This document shows, piece after piece, positions 16,220-24,017 of a stretch of 28,606 nucleotides of DNA. The notes under the pieces were generated by a model. The model was not told the origin of the DNA, did no database searches, and saw only the letters and a list, made by a program, of their open reading frames with translations. The translations under genes and the position numbers were made by a program. The stretch covers positions 1 through 28,606 of the forward strand of contig DASXSF010000095.1 in assembly GCA_036506155.1 (NCBI GenBank), written 5' to 3'. Source of the DNA: DASXRA01 sp036506155 (lineage in GTDB: Bacteria; Actinomycetota; Actinomycetes; Mycobacteriales; Jatrophihabitantaceae). The number at the start of each line of letters is the position of its first letter. The stretch's first letter is position 1.

Positions 16220-16229
16220 TGATGCGATC

Positions 16230-16256
16230 TGTGGAAAAGCACGCCCCTGTGGACAG
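16230..16256. promoter_or_regulatory. Two DnaA-box-like 9-mers in tandem
   Basis: TGTGGAAAA (16230-16238) and TGTGGACAG (16248-16256) each differ by one base from the complement of a DnaA box (TTATCCACA or TTGTCCACA) and share orientation, with starts 18 bp apart. They lie upstream of the comEA remnant. Two weak boxes are far from an origin; they could be chance or a DnaA-titration or regulatory site. Confidence 0.25.
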
Positions 16257-16315
16257 CCGGTTTGCGACTTGACGTCAGAGGTGTTAGCGCGGGCCGCGTC
16301 CGGTCACGCCCGGGC

Positions 16316-17571
16316 TCAGTGGTGGAAGCCCGTCGGACCGCTCAGCGTCGCATGCCGATCCACTGTGCCCCGCGTTCGCACCGCCGCCTTCAGATCCGCC
16401 AGGAAGAGATCGGCCAGGTCGTCGCTGAACCCGTTGCGGCATACCACGCGCAGCACGGCCAAGTCCTGGCGATTCTCGGGGAACGCGTATGCAGGCACCT
16501 GCCAGCCGCGTTCGCGCAACAGACGCGACACCGCGAAGACGTCCCATCCCCGCGCGGCGTCGGTGGTAGTGAATGCCAACACGGGCAGCTGGTCGCCGCG
16601 GGTGATGAGCTCGAACTCGGCGAGCCGTTCCACCTCGCCGGCAAGGTACACCGCGACGTCCGGCTGGCCTGCTGCACAGCGCGGTACCCGGAGCGGCCGA
16701 GCCGGAAGAAGTTGTAATACTGCGCGGCAACCTCGGCACCGGGCCGGGAGAAGTTCAGCGCGAATGTCGGCATCTCGCCGCCGAGATAGTTGACATTGAA
16801 GATCAACTCCTCGGGCAGCGCTTCCATATCGCGCCACAGCACCCAGCCGACGCCCGGGTAGACCAGCCCGTACTTGTGCCCCGAGGTGTTGATCGACGCG
16901 ACACGGGGCAACCGGAAGTCCCACACCAGATCGGGATCCAGGAACGGGGCGATCATCGCACCGGACGCACCGTCCACATGGATAGGGACATCCGGACCTC
17001 CCTGTGCAGCAAGGGAATCCAGCGCTTCGGCGATCGATGCGACCGGCTCGTAGCTGCCGTCGAATGTCGAGCCGAGGATGGCCACCACGCCGATCGTGTT
17101 TCCGTCCACCGCGGCCACGGCCGAGGCCGCGTCGAGGTGATAGCGCGAGCCCTCCATCGGCACCTTGCGCGCCTCGACGTCCCAGTACCGGCAGAACTTC
17201 TCGCAGCAGACCTGGACGTTCGCGCCCATGACGAGGTTGGGCGGTCCGGTGCCGCGCCAGCGCCGCTTCAGGGCTAGGCCGGCCAGCATGCAGGCCTTGC
17301 TCGACCCGGTCGTGGAACAGCCGGTGGCGTCCGCGGCATGCCACAGGTCGGCGAGGATCGCCACACAGCGCCTTTCGAGCTCGGCGGTCTGCGGGTACTC
17401 GTCCTTGTCGATCATGTTCTTGTCGACGCACTCGGCCATGAGCACCCGGGCCTGCGGCTCCATCCACGTCGTCACGAACGTGGCAAGGTTCAATCGGGAC
17501 GAGCCGTCGAGCAGCAGCTCGTCGTGGATGACCTGATAGGCGACCTCGGGTGGTACGGGATCGTCCGCCAT
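16316..17571 (-). pseudogene. gadB: Glutamate decarboxylase, frameshifted
   Basis: The first part (17571 to about 16670) is clearly a PLP-dependent glutamate decarboxylase: AYQVIHDELLLDGSSRLNLA, NMIDKDEYPQTAELERRCV, the PLP-lysine loop SINTSGHKYGLVYPGVGW (K233) and FNVNYLGGEMPTFALNFSRP. After GYRAVQQA the frame shifts near 16660-16675, and the other frame continues with DVAVYLAGEVERLAEFELIT, GWQVPAYAFPENRQDLAVLR and ends in FHH. About 25-30 N-terminal residues are missing compared with relatives; the frame is open upstream but has no start codon. Conserved positions are altered too (TGSSKA where the family has IGSSEA; VCCEKF where it has VWEKF). Together these point to a decaying gene, though a single sequencing error could explain the frameshift alone. 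Confidence 0.85.
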
Positions 17572-17752
17572 CCGATCGCGTGGCGGTCGTACGCGTTGCC
17601 CGTACGCGGGATTCGCTTCGCCGACGAACGGATTCGCATCAACGTTGCGAGTGGGCCGGACGTCGTCGGCGCTTCGATGCTATGGCACGCAGCCACTATG
17701 GCTGATCTCGCTGCTGTCGGCGACGGGGCCTCGAGCAGGCGCGGACCCGTGA

Positions 17753-18157
17753 TCAGTCGCCAACGTGCGCAGCGCCGGCCAACGTGGGCAGACCCGCGCT
17801 GCGCCACGCACGGTAGCCACCGACAATGTCCGTGGCCCGCCAGACGCCGAGATCTTGAAGGGCGGCCGCGGCCAGGCTAGAGGTGTATCCCTCGTTGCAG
17901 ACGACGATCACCCCCAGGTCGTAGGAGGCCAAGCCAAGCCTCGCGTCGCTGGCCGGATCGAAACGCCACTCCAGCACATTCCGCTCCACGACAAAGCCAC
18001 CCGGCAGCAGTCCGTCGGCCTCGCGGTCATGCTGGGGTCGGATGTCGACGAGCACGGCACCGCTCTGTTGCGCCGCATGCGCTGCATAGGGCGTCAGACG
18101 GTGCAGCTTTGCCCGTGCGCAGGCGAGGACCTCGGCGATGCTACGACGCGATGTCAT
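17753..18157 (-). CDS. Rhodanese-like sulfurtransferase
   Basis: The 134-residue single-domain rhodanese has the VLVDIRPQHDRE strand near residue 36, the active-site loop VVCNEGYTSS with C87, and the closing IVGGYRAWRSAGLP. It would carry sulfane sulfur on C87. The ATG overlaps the cysteine dioxygenase stop by one base (TAATG), so the pair is translated together. Pairing of a thiol dioxygenase with a rhodanese is known in sulfur metabolism and suggests handling of persulfide or cysteine-derived sulfur. Confidence 0.88.
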   Translation of the reverse strand: MTSRRSIAEVLACARAKLHRLTPYAAHAAQQSGAVLVDIRPQHDREADGLLPGGFVVERNVLEWRFDPASDARLGLASYDLGVIVVCNEGYTSSLAAAALQDLGVWRATDIVGGYRAWRSAGLPTLAGAAHVGD

Positions 18158-18657
18158 TAGTCCGATCCCTGTTCCGGCTCGTGGGTGTCGAGCGTGGATC
18201 GGGCGCGTAGCCGCCCGCGCTGGTCGATGCCGTAGTAGGTCATCCGCACCAGAGGCGGCGAGTACGCGTGGATGCTCACGGCCGCCTGATTGCCCGCGCC
18301 CTGCACGTCGTGAATCACGCCGACGCCCAAGGCCGTCGTCGACCCGGCCCGGCGTGGCACGCTGACGTGCCGGCCGCCCGGCGCGATCCGAACCTCGTTC
18401 AGTTCACCGCGGACCACAGCGAACGCTGCCGCAGACGGACCGTGATCGTGCAAGTCGGTGGCATGGCCGGGCAGCCACGACAAGAGCCAGACGTCGACGG
18501 CGGGACCGCCGCGCAGGCGAGCCCACCACCTCTGCCGAGGTTCGGGCAGCTGCAGTCGTGGCATCCACACGTCCGGCTCGGCAGCGAGCTGCGCCACGAG
18601 CGTCGACAGCTGCTGCGTCGTCAGCGCCCGGATCCGGTTGTCCAGCAGATTGGTCAC
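18157..18657 (-). CDS. Cysteine dioxygenase-family protein
   Basis: The protein is a 166-residue type I cysteine dioxygenase-like cupin. Iron ligands are H70 and H72 in LHDHGPSAAAFAVVRGEL and H116 in GVIHDVQG; Y132 in HAYSPPL matches the conserved Tyr near the active site. It would oxidise cysteine (or a related thiol) to the sulfinate in the cytoplasm. GTG at 18657 is chosen because GAGGTGTCGAG precedes it and residues before it have no family likeness; a longer frame opens at 18744. Upstream lies a Cys-ending leader peptide with hairpins between, suggesting cysteine-responsive control. 3-mercaptopropionate dioxygenase activity is an alternative. Confidence 0.87.
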   Translation of the reverse strand: MTNLLDNRIRALTTQQLSTLVAQLAAEPDVWMPRLQLPEPRQRWWARLRGGPAVDVWLLSWLPGHATDLHDHGPSAAAFAVVRGELNEVRIAPGGRHVSVPRRAGSTTALGVGVIHDVQGAGNQAAVSIHAYSPPLVRMTYYGIDQRGRLRARSTLDTHEPEQGSD

Positions 18658-18694
18658 CTCGACACCTCGATCACAACGAAACTGCGCTGACGCG

Positions 18695-18735
18695 GGGCTT
18701 CGGCCCGGCAGCGGACGAAGGTCCGGGAGCGCTGC
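18695..18735 (-). promoter_or_regulatory. Candidate attenuator hairpins in the cysteine dioxygenase leader
   Basis: Between the leader peptide and the dioxygenase start are GGGC-tetraloop-GCCC (18695-18706) and CGGAC-tetraloop-GTCCG (18712-18725). A third pairing, GCAGCG (18708-18713) with CGCTGC (18730-18735), shares two bases with the second hairpin, so the two cannot both form fully. Competing hairpins downstream of a Cys codon are what ribosome-mediated attenuation needs. Folding energies were not computed. Confidence 0.45.
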
Positions 18736-18761
18736 GCGGCACACGCGGCTAGGAGATCAGT

Positions 18762-18818
18762 TCAACGACACCGCGCGATCGTGACACGCTCGAGGTCGGC
18801 GTGCCGCCGCAAGTACAT
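18762..18818 (-). CDS. Cysteine-type putative leader peptide
   Basis: The short frame encodes MYLRRHADLERVTIARCR and stops. It matches the pattern of the small actinobacterial leader peptides with an RRH-x-DL-x-RV core and a CR end found ahead of sulfur-metabolism genes. The Cys codon (TGT, 18770-18768) is next to last. It lies 104 bases upstream of the cysteine dioxygenase start on the same strand. No Shine-Dalgarno is visible, so it may be leaderless. Inference: ribosome stalling at Cys would alter downstream folding and so tune dioxygenase expression to charged tRNA-Cys. Confidence 0.65.
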   Translation of the reverse strand: MYLRRHADLERVTIARCR

Positions 18819-18982
18819 TGCGACGGAACGATCGGATGTGGCGACGCTGGCCATCTCACGTGCGTGTGCACCCCGAGCTCCTCCTGCGATTCGCTGGCCT
18901 ATCCACCCGCGAGCAGACACTAGCCACACGAGCGCATTTCCGTCAATGCCGATAGACACACTAGGGAATACCGCCGCCTTGG

Positions 18983-19549
18983 CTACCTGCTGATCAGCGC
19001 CGCCTTCCGGGCGCGGTAGCGGGCCGTCTTGGCGCGGTTGCCGCACGACGACATCGAGCACCACCGCCCCGCGCCGCTGCGCGAGTCGTCGTAGAACACC
19101 CATCGGCACTCCGGCGCAGCACAGGCGCGCAGCCGCCACCAGCTGCCATCCGCGCTGTGGCGCACGGCGATCGCGAGCAGCTCGGCGAGTGCGCGCGACA
19201 CGGCGCCCGCGGACCCGGCCAGGCGCAGCTCACCGTCGCGGGCCAGCTCGACGTGCACGGGGACGGAGGTGAGCGCAGCATTTGCGAGGCGCATTGTCTG
19301 GTCGTCCAGGTGATCGCGGGTCACTGCATCGCGCAGCGCAGACCGTAGCTGATGCGCGATGCGCAGCTCGGCGGTAGAGGCGCGAGCCGACGGACGGACC
19401 AGCCCGTGCCTGGAAAGCCACCGGCTCAGTGCGGCCGGCGTCGGCAAGGCATCGCCGCCGGTGTGCTCGACACCGCGGCGGTGGAAGCTCCGCACGTCCA
19501 GCGTGTTGAGAAAGTCCTCGACCAGACCCAGATCCGTTGCCGCATTCAC
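18983..19549 (-). CDS. CGNR zinc finger / ABATE-domain transcriptional regulator
   Basis: This is a protein of about 188 residues with an N-terminal ABATE-like domain (LVEDFLNTLDVRSFHR, then TAELRIAHQLRSALRDAV) and a C-terminal CGNR zinc finger: CAAPECRWVFYDDSRSGAG, then WCSMSSCGNRAKTARYRAR. The family is believed to bind DNA. GTG at 19549 is preferred because TATAAT (19561-19556) ends six bases before it, which suits a leaderless message; the longer frame from GTG 19570 would run through that -10 box. It is divergent from the epoxide hydrolase gene with a palindrome between, so it probably controls both. Confidence 0.88.
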   Translation of the reverse strand: MNAATDLGLVEDFLNTLDVRSFHRRGVEHTGGDALPTPAALSRWLSRHGLVRPSARASTAELRIAHQLRSALRDAVTRDHLDDQTMRLANAALTSVPVHVELARDGELRLAGSAGAVSRALAELLAIAVRHSADGSWWRLRACAAPECRWVFYDDSRSGAGRWCSMSSCGNRAKTARYRARKAALISR

Positions 19550-19555
19550 GACACC

Positions 19556-19561
19556 ATTATA
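19556..19561 (-). promoter_or_regulatory. Consensus -10 (TATAAT) for the CGNR gene
   Basis: On the minus strand TATAAT is a perfect sigma-A -10 box, rare in DNA this GC-rich. Its end is six bases from GTG 19549, predicting that transcription begins at or next to the start codon. No strong -35 is seen; the palindrome lies where a -35 to -10 spacer would be. Confidence 0.5.
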
Positions 19562-19563
19562 CG

Positions 19564-19578
19564 TTGACACCGGTGTTA
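19564..19578. promoter_or_regulatory. Palindromic operator between the CGNR regulator and epoxide hydrolase
   Basis: ACACCGGTGT (19567-19576) is a perfect 10-bp palindrome, with a further matching T/A pair outside one mismatch (TGACACCGGTGTTA). It sits just upstream of the CGNR -10 box and about 10 bp before the epoxide hydrolase start. A bound regulator would cover both promoters. Confidence 0.5.
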
Positions 19579-19585
19579 GCTTTTA

Positions 19586-20725
19586 ATGGTGTTGAGCATC
19601 GATCCGTTCCATATCGCCGTCGACGAGCCGGCCCTTGACGATCTGCGTGACCGCATCGCCCGCACCCGTTGGCCGGACGCCTCGCCCGAAGCGGGCTGGA
19701 GCTACGGCACCGAGCTCGCGTTCCTGCGCGACCTCCTCGACAGCTGGCGCGAGTTCGACTGGCGGGCCTTCGAGCGACGCCTGAACGACCTGCCGCAGTA
19801 CCGCGGGCGCATTGACGATATGCACGTGCATTTCGTCCATGTCCGCGGCAGCGGGCCAAGTCCGATGCCGATCGTGCTGACCCACGGCTGGCCGGACAGC
19901 TTTCTCGAATACCTCGACCTGATCCCGTTGCTCGCGCACCCGGACGACCCCGCCGACGCGTTCGACGTCGTCGTGCCGTCGCTGCCCGGGTACGGCTTCT
20001 CGGACCGGCCGAACCGACCGGGCGTCATCAACGCTGTGGTCGCCGACCTGTGGCAGCGGCTGATGACCGAGGGCCTGGGCTATGACCGCTTCGGTGCGCA
20101 CGGCAGCGACATCGGCGCCGGAGTTACCGCGCAGCTCGGGCTGCGCCACCCGGACCGGCTCGCCGGCATTCACATCAGCGCGTTCGGACTTCCCAAGCCG
20201 CCCGAGCCCTGGAGTGACGGCGAGCGGCGCTACTTCGCCGACGAGGAACAGTGGGCGGAAGCCGAAGGTGCGTACGGTCACCAGCACCGCACCAAGCCGC
20301 AGAGCGTCGGCTACGGACTCACCGATTCGCCGGCTGGGCTTGCGGCGTGGATCGTCGAAAAGTACCGCGCCTGGTCGGACAGTCACGGCGACGTCGAGGC
20401 GCGCATCGGCCGCGATCGGCTGCTGGCGACGCTCACGCTGTACTGGGTGACCGGAACGATCACCTCGTCGATGCGCATGTATTACGAGCACCGACGGCAC
20501 GCCACGCCGCTGACGGCCGGCCGGCCCATCCCGGTCCCTGCGGGATTCGCCTTATTTGCCAACGAGTTCGTGCCGGTGCCGAAGCCGCCGCGGGAACTGA
20601 CCGAGCGGTACTACCAGGTGGCGCGGTGGCGCGAGCTGCCGCGCGGCGGTCATTTCCCCGCGATCGAGGAACCGGAACTGCTCGCCGAGGAGATTCGCGC
20701 GTTCTTCCGCCCGCTGCGCAAATAA
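19586..20725 (+). CDS. Epoxide hydrolase with EHN domain
   Basis: The 379-residue alpha/beta hydrolase has an N-terminal EHN domain (about 1-105, including FHIAVDEPALDDLRDRIART and RWPD), the oxyanion motif HGWPDSFLEY (100-109), PSLPGYGFSD, and the nucleophile region AHGSDIGAGVTAQLG with D175. The catalytic His is probably in RGGHFPAIEEPE. It would open epoxides to diols through an alkyl-enzyme ester. ATG at 19586 or GTG at 19589 may be used; no Shine-Dalgarno is seen, so a leaderless or weakly translated message is possible. It is divergent from the CGNR regulator, which likely controls it. The natural substrate is unknown. Confidence 0.9.
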   Translation: MVLSIDPFHIAVDEPALDDLRDRIARTRWPDASPEAGWSYGTELAFLRDLLDSWREFDWRAFERRLNDLPQYRGRIDDMHVHFVHVRGSGPSPMPIVLTHGWPDSFLEYLDLIPLLAHPDDPADAFDVVVPSLPGYGFSDRPNRPGVINAVVADLWQRLMTEGLGYDRFGAHGSDIGAGVTAQLGLRHPDRLAGIHISAFGLPKPPEPWSDGERRYFADEEQWAEAEGAYGHQHRTKPQSVGYGLTDSPAGLAAWIVEKYRAWSDSHGDVEARIGRDRLLATLTLYWVTGTITSSMRMYYEHRRHATPLTAGRPIPVPAGFALFANEFVPVPKPPRELTERYYQVARWRELPRGGHFPAIEEPELLAEEIRAFFRPLRK

Positions 20726-20964
20726 GTAGGCGGCATGACCGACGCGGCGTTCGAGCCGGCCACCCCGCCTGCGGGTTCTCGCGCTTCTAGCCACGGATGA
20801 CGAAACACTCCGGCACATAGGTTGCGCCCCCGCAAGCGTCTGGACGAACGTTGCGAAAGTCCCTAGATCCGGCCCGGCCCTCGCCGGTCCAGCCAAGCGA
20901 CGCTCAAGCAGGACGCCACGCTGAGTGTTGAGTTCGTTCGGCCACTGGCCCGCTGACGCTGGGC

Positions 20965-22953
20965 TCAGCCGTTCGTCCGCGATTGAGCGGCTGCCTCGAA
21001 GGAGTCGGCGCTCGGCGCGCCGGTGCGCGGGACGCCCGCGGCGGCGTATGCGGCGTCCTCGTTCAACGTCTCGTGCTCGAGGAGGGCGCTGGCAAGGGAG
21101 TCCAGCTTGTCACGGTTCTGGCGCAGCAACGCGGCTACCTGCTGGTGCGAATCGTCGATGACCCGGCGCACCTCCCCGTCGAGGAGTCGCTGCGTGTCCG
21201 GCGAGGCGTCCGTGCCGGGGAACGGCGCCGCGCCGTCGCGGGGCAGCACCGTGACAGGGCCGATCGCCGAACTCATACCCCAGCGGCCCACCATCTGGCG
21301 GGCGATATCGGTGAGCTGCTGAATATCGGATTCGGCGCCCGTACTGCGCTCGCCGAACACGACTTCTTCGGCCGCTCGGCCCCCCAGCGCTACCTTGATC
21401 TTCGCTTCGAGCTCAGGCTCCCGGTAGCTGAATCGATCGCTCTCCGGCGCCGCCAAGGTCACGCCGAGTGCCGCTCCCCGCGGGATGATGGAGACCTTGC
21501 GCACCGGATCGGCGCCTTCGGTGAGCATACCGACGATCGCATGTCCGGCCTCGTGGTACGCGGTGCGCCGGCGGTCCTCCGGGCTGATCATCACGCGCCG
21601 TTCGGCGCCGAGCACGATCCGCTCGAGTGAGTCGGCGAAGTCGGATTCATTGACCGCATCGTGGTTGCGCCGCGCGGCGGTGAGCGCCGCCTCGTTGACG
21701 AGATTCGCCAGATCCGCGCCGACCATGCCCGGAGTCGTCGCCGCGATCCTGCCGAGGTCGACGCCGGGAGCGAGCGGCACCGAGCGGGTGTGCACCTTGA
21801 GGATGGCTTCGCGGCCGGCCTTGTCCGGTGCCTGCACCGCGACCCGCCGATCGAATCGCCCTGGGCGAAGCAGTGCCTGGTCGAGGACGTCGGGACGGTT
21901 GGTCGCGGCAATGACGATCACGCTGGTGGACGGGTCGAATCCGTCCATCTCCGTCAGGATCTGATTCAGCGTCTGCTCGCGTTCGTCGTTGCCGCCGCTG
22001 AAGCCGGCGACACCGCTCGTGCGGGATCTGCCGATAGCGTCGAGCTCGTCGATGAACACGATCGCCGGGGCCGCGGCCTTCGCCTGCTCGAACAGGTCGC
22101 GTACTCGTGAGGCGCCCACACCGACGATCGCCTCGACGAACTCGGACGCCGCCATCGAGAAGAACGGCACGTTGGCCTCACCGGCGACGGCCCTGGCTAG
22201 CAGTGTTTTTCCGGTGCCCGGCGAGCCGGAAAGCAGGACGCCGTGCGGGATGCGGCCGCCGAGCTTGCGGTACTTGCCCGGCTCGCGGAGGAAGTCCACG
22301 ACCTCAGCCAGCTCCGCCTTGGCCTCATCGATACCGGCGACGTCCGCGAACGTCACCCGGTCGCCCGACGGCTGATATCGCCGCGCTCTCGAGCGTCCGA
22401 AAGAACCAAGCACGTTCTGAACGTTGCCGGCACGCCGCATCAGCCAGAACAGCAGGGCCACGAACAAGATCGTCGGCAGGAAGCTCACCAACAGCGTCTC
22501 CCACAGCGGCGCCCCGTTGTCCAGAGGCTGAGCGTTGACCACCACGCCTTTGCGTTCGAGGAGAGCGGTCAGGGCGTTGTTGTCGGCGAAGGTGGGGATC
22601 TCCGTCTTGAACAGCGTGGTCGGCTTCGAGCCTTGGTACGACTGCTTGCCAGTGAACGTGCCCTGGATCGCCGTCCCCTTCGACGTGATGTCCTTGACGT
22701 GACCGGCGTTGACCTGGTTGAGGAAGTACGGGCTGTAGGGAACGCGCACCCGCGAGGCTGCTTCCGTCGCCCGGGTGCCCATATACAGATTGACCGCCAG
22801 CAGCGCGAGGCCGAAGACGATCCACCAGACGCTGATCCGGAACCGGGGGCGCGGCCGCTGCGGCGGAGCTGATCCGCGAGTCGCCGGCGGCGAACCCGCC
22901 TCGTCGCGCCGGTCCTGGCGCGTGGCTGGATCAAGGGGATCGGTCGTGTCCAC
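20965..22953 (-). CDS. ftsH: ATP-dependent zinc metalloprotease FtsH
   Basis: The 662-residue membrane protease degrades misfolded or short-lived membrane and cytoplasmic proteins as a hexamer. It has two membrane helices (about 42-58 and 154-172) around an extracytoplasmic domain, Walker A GSPGTGKT (243-250), Walker B VFIDELDAIG (299-308), arginine-finger region ATNRPDVLDQALLRPGRFDR (350-369) and the zinc site HEAGH (467-471), with a further acidic ligand likely in GAESDIQQ. The pore loop reads EAIVGVGASR where E. coli FtsH has MFVG, so the aromatic residue is replaced by Ile. GTG 22953 follows GGAGGGAG. Its usual folate or hpt neighbours are absent, so this may be a second ftsH copy. Confidence 0.93.
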   Translation of the reverse strand: MDTTDPLDPATRQDRRDEAGSPPATRGSAPPQRPRPRFRISVWWIVFGLALLAVNLYMGTRATEAASRVRVPYSPYFLNQVNAGHVKDITSKGTAIQGTFTGKQSYQGSKPTTLFKTEIPTFADNNALTALLERKGVVVNAQPLDNGAPLWETLLVSFLPTILFVALLFWLMRRAGNVQNVLGSFGRSRARRYQPSGDRVTFADVAGIDEAKAELAEVVDFLREPGKYRKLGGRIPHGVLLSGSPGTGKTLLARAVAGEANVPFFSMAASEFVEAIVGVGASRVRDLFEQAKAAAPAIVFIDELDAIGRSRTSGVAGFSGGNDEREQTLNQILTEMDGFDPSTSVIVIAATNRPDVLDQALLRPGRFDRRVAVQAPDKAGREAILKVHTRSVPLAPGVDLGRIAATTPGMVGADLANLVNEAALTAARRNHDAVNESDFADSLERIVLGAERRVMISPEDRRRTAYHEAGHAIVGMLTEGADPVRKVSIIPRGAALGVTLAAPESDRFSYREPELEAKIKVALGGRAAEEVVFGERSTGAESDIQQLTDIARQMVGRWGMSSAIGPVTVLPRDGAAPFPGTDASPDTQRLLDGEVRRVIDDSHQQVAALLRQNRDKLDSLASALLEHETLNEDAAYAAAGVPRTGAPSADSFEAAAQSRTNG

Positions 22954-23069
22954 AGGAGCCGGCTCCCTCCATGAGACCCGTGAAGTCTACGGGCAGTAAG
23001 GCGGTATCGGGGAGCGCGAGGCGACCACCCTGAGGGTCCGGCTCCGGAAACCGTCGGCCGATCCTGGCG

Positions 23070-23495
23070 TCAGCCGGATCCTTCGAAGTACGCCTGGGCG
23101 CGGCGGTTCATCTCCTCGGCGGTCAGCTCCTCGGTGCGCCGGCTGAGCATCCACTGCTGCCCGAACGGGTCGCGCAGCCGTCCGCCACGCTCGCCGTAGA
23201 ACTGGTCCGCCAGTGGGTAGATCGGCTCGGCGCCGGCCACGAGCGCCCGCTCCCACACTGCGTCGACGTCGGGCCAGTATGTGGCCATGATCGCGGTCAC
23301 CCGTCCTTCGACGGACTGCGGCGACGTGGCGGGAGCGCCGTTGTCGTGCTCGTCCGAGAGCATGACGACCGAATCGCCGATGCGTATCTCAGCGTGGATC
23401 ACCTCGCCGTCCGGACCGGTGAACCGCTCGCCCACCTCCTCCGCGGCGAACGCGGCCCGGTAGAAGTCGATGGCGCGGGCGGCGCCGCGTACCAC
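23070..23495 (-). CDS. PhnB-like VOC-family protein, start unclear
   Basis: The 141-residue frame matches PhnB/glyoxalase-like proteins: GAARAIDFYRAAFAAEEVGE, GPDGEVIHAEIRIGDSVVML and the closing YGERGGRLRDPFGQQWMLS. Relatives begin with a strand reading roughly HTVTPYLVVRGA; here EHTVTPRLVVRGA is encoded in frame just upstream, but between the stop at about 23550 and GTG 23495 there is no ATG, GTG or TTG other than the last codon. Starting at 23495 would remove the first strand. Either an unusual start is used, a base has been lost, or the gene is decaying. The substrate is unknown. Confidence 0.75.
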   Translation of the reverse strand: MVRGAARAIDFYRAAFAAEEVGERFTGPDGEVIHAEIRIGDSVVMLSDEHDNGAPATSPQSVEGRVTAIMATYWPDVDAVWERALVAGAEPIYPLADQFYGERGGRLRDPFGQQWMLSRRTEELTAEEMNRRAQAYFEGSG

Positions 23496-23659
23496 CAGGC
23501 GTGGGGTAACCGTGTGCTCCGATGCTGATACGTCGCTGACAGAGCATTAGGTTGACGCGCTACCTCGAACGGCCGGGTGCCGCGGGCGCTCGGATCCACA
23601 ACCGGTACCGGCCTGGATGCGGGGTCTCCAGGCGCATAGCAGGTCTCCACTCCGCCGGG

Positions 23660-24013
23660 TCAGGGGATGCTGAACACGACGATCCCGGCGACGACCGATC
23701 CTGCGACCGCGCCGCCGTAGCAGCAGACGTTGATCAGCCCGTTCAGGTGTTTAATCTGAAGTCCGTCGTACAGCGTGTAACGGAACCGGTGCGCCCAGTG
23801 GAAGAGGGCCAGCACGCATAGCCCGAACAGGACGATGGCCGTGGCCGGGTTGCGTGCGAGGGCAAGCAGGTGCCCGTGGCTGGGCGCGGAGATCCATCCC
23901 AGCGGGAACGCGACCCCGAACAGGAAGACCAACATCGGTACGAGGAGTGCAGCGGCCATGCCGCCGGCGCTGAACAGCAGCCAGAGGATTGGTTCGACGC
24001 GTCGTCTGGACAT
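23660..24013 (-). CDS. frdD: Fumarate reductase membrane anchor subunit D
   Basis: The 117-residue protein has three hydrophobic helices (ILWLLFSAGGMAAALL, AIVLFGLCVLALF, INVCCYGGAVAGSVVAGIVV) and the family's HWAHRFRYTLYDGLQ segment between the second and third. With FrdC it anchors FrdAB and binds quinone. Its ATG is four bases after the frdC stop. It is the last gene of the frdABCD unit. Confidence 0.88.
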   Translation of the reverse strand: MSRRRVEPILWLLFSAGGMAAALLVPMLVFLFGVAFPLGWISAPSHGHLLALARNPATAIVLFGLCVLALFHWAHRFRYTLYDGLQIKHLNGLINVCCYGGAVAGSVVAGIVVFSIP

Positions 24014-24017
24014 CGTC

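Noticed and set aside
20726..20964. Possible small gene or terminator between epoxide hydrolase and ftsH
   Set aside because: The frames are short and unconvincing; the best hairpin (20900-20928) has only a 7-bp stem with one wobble pair.
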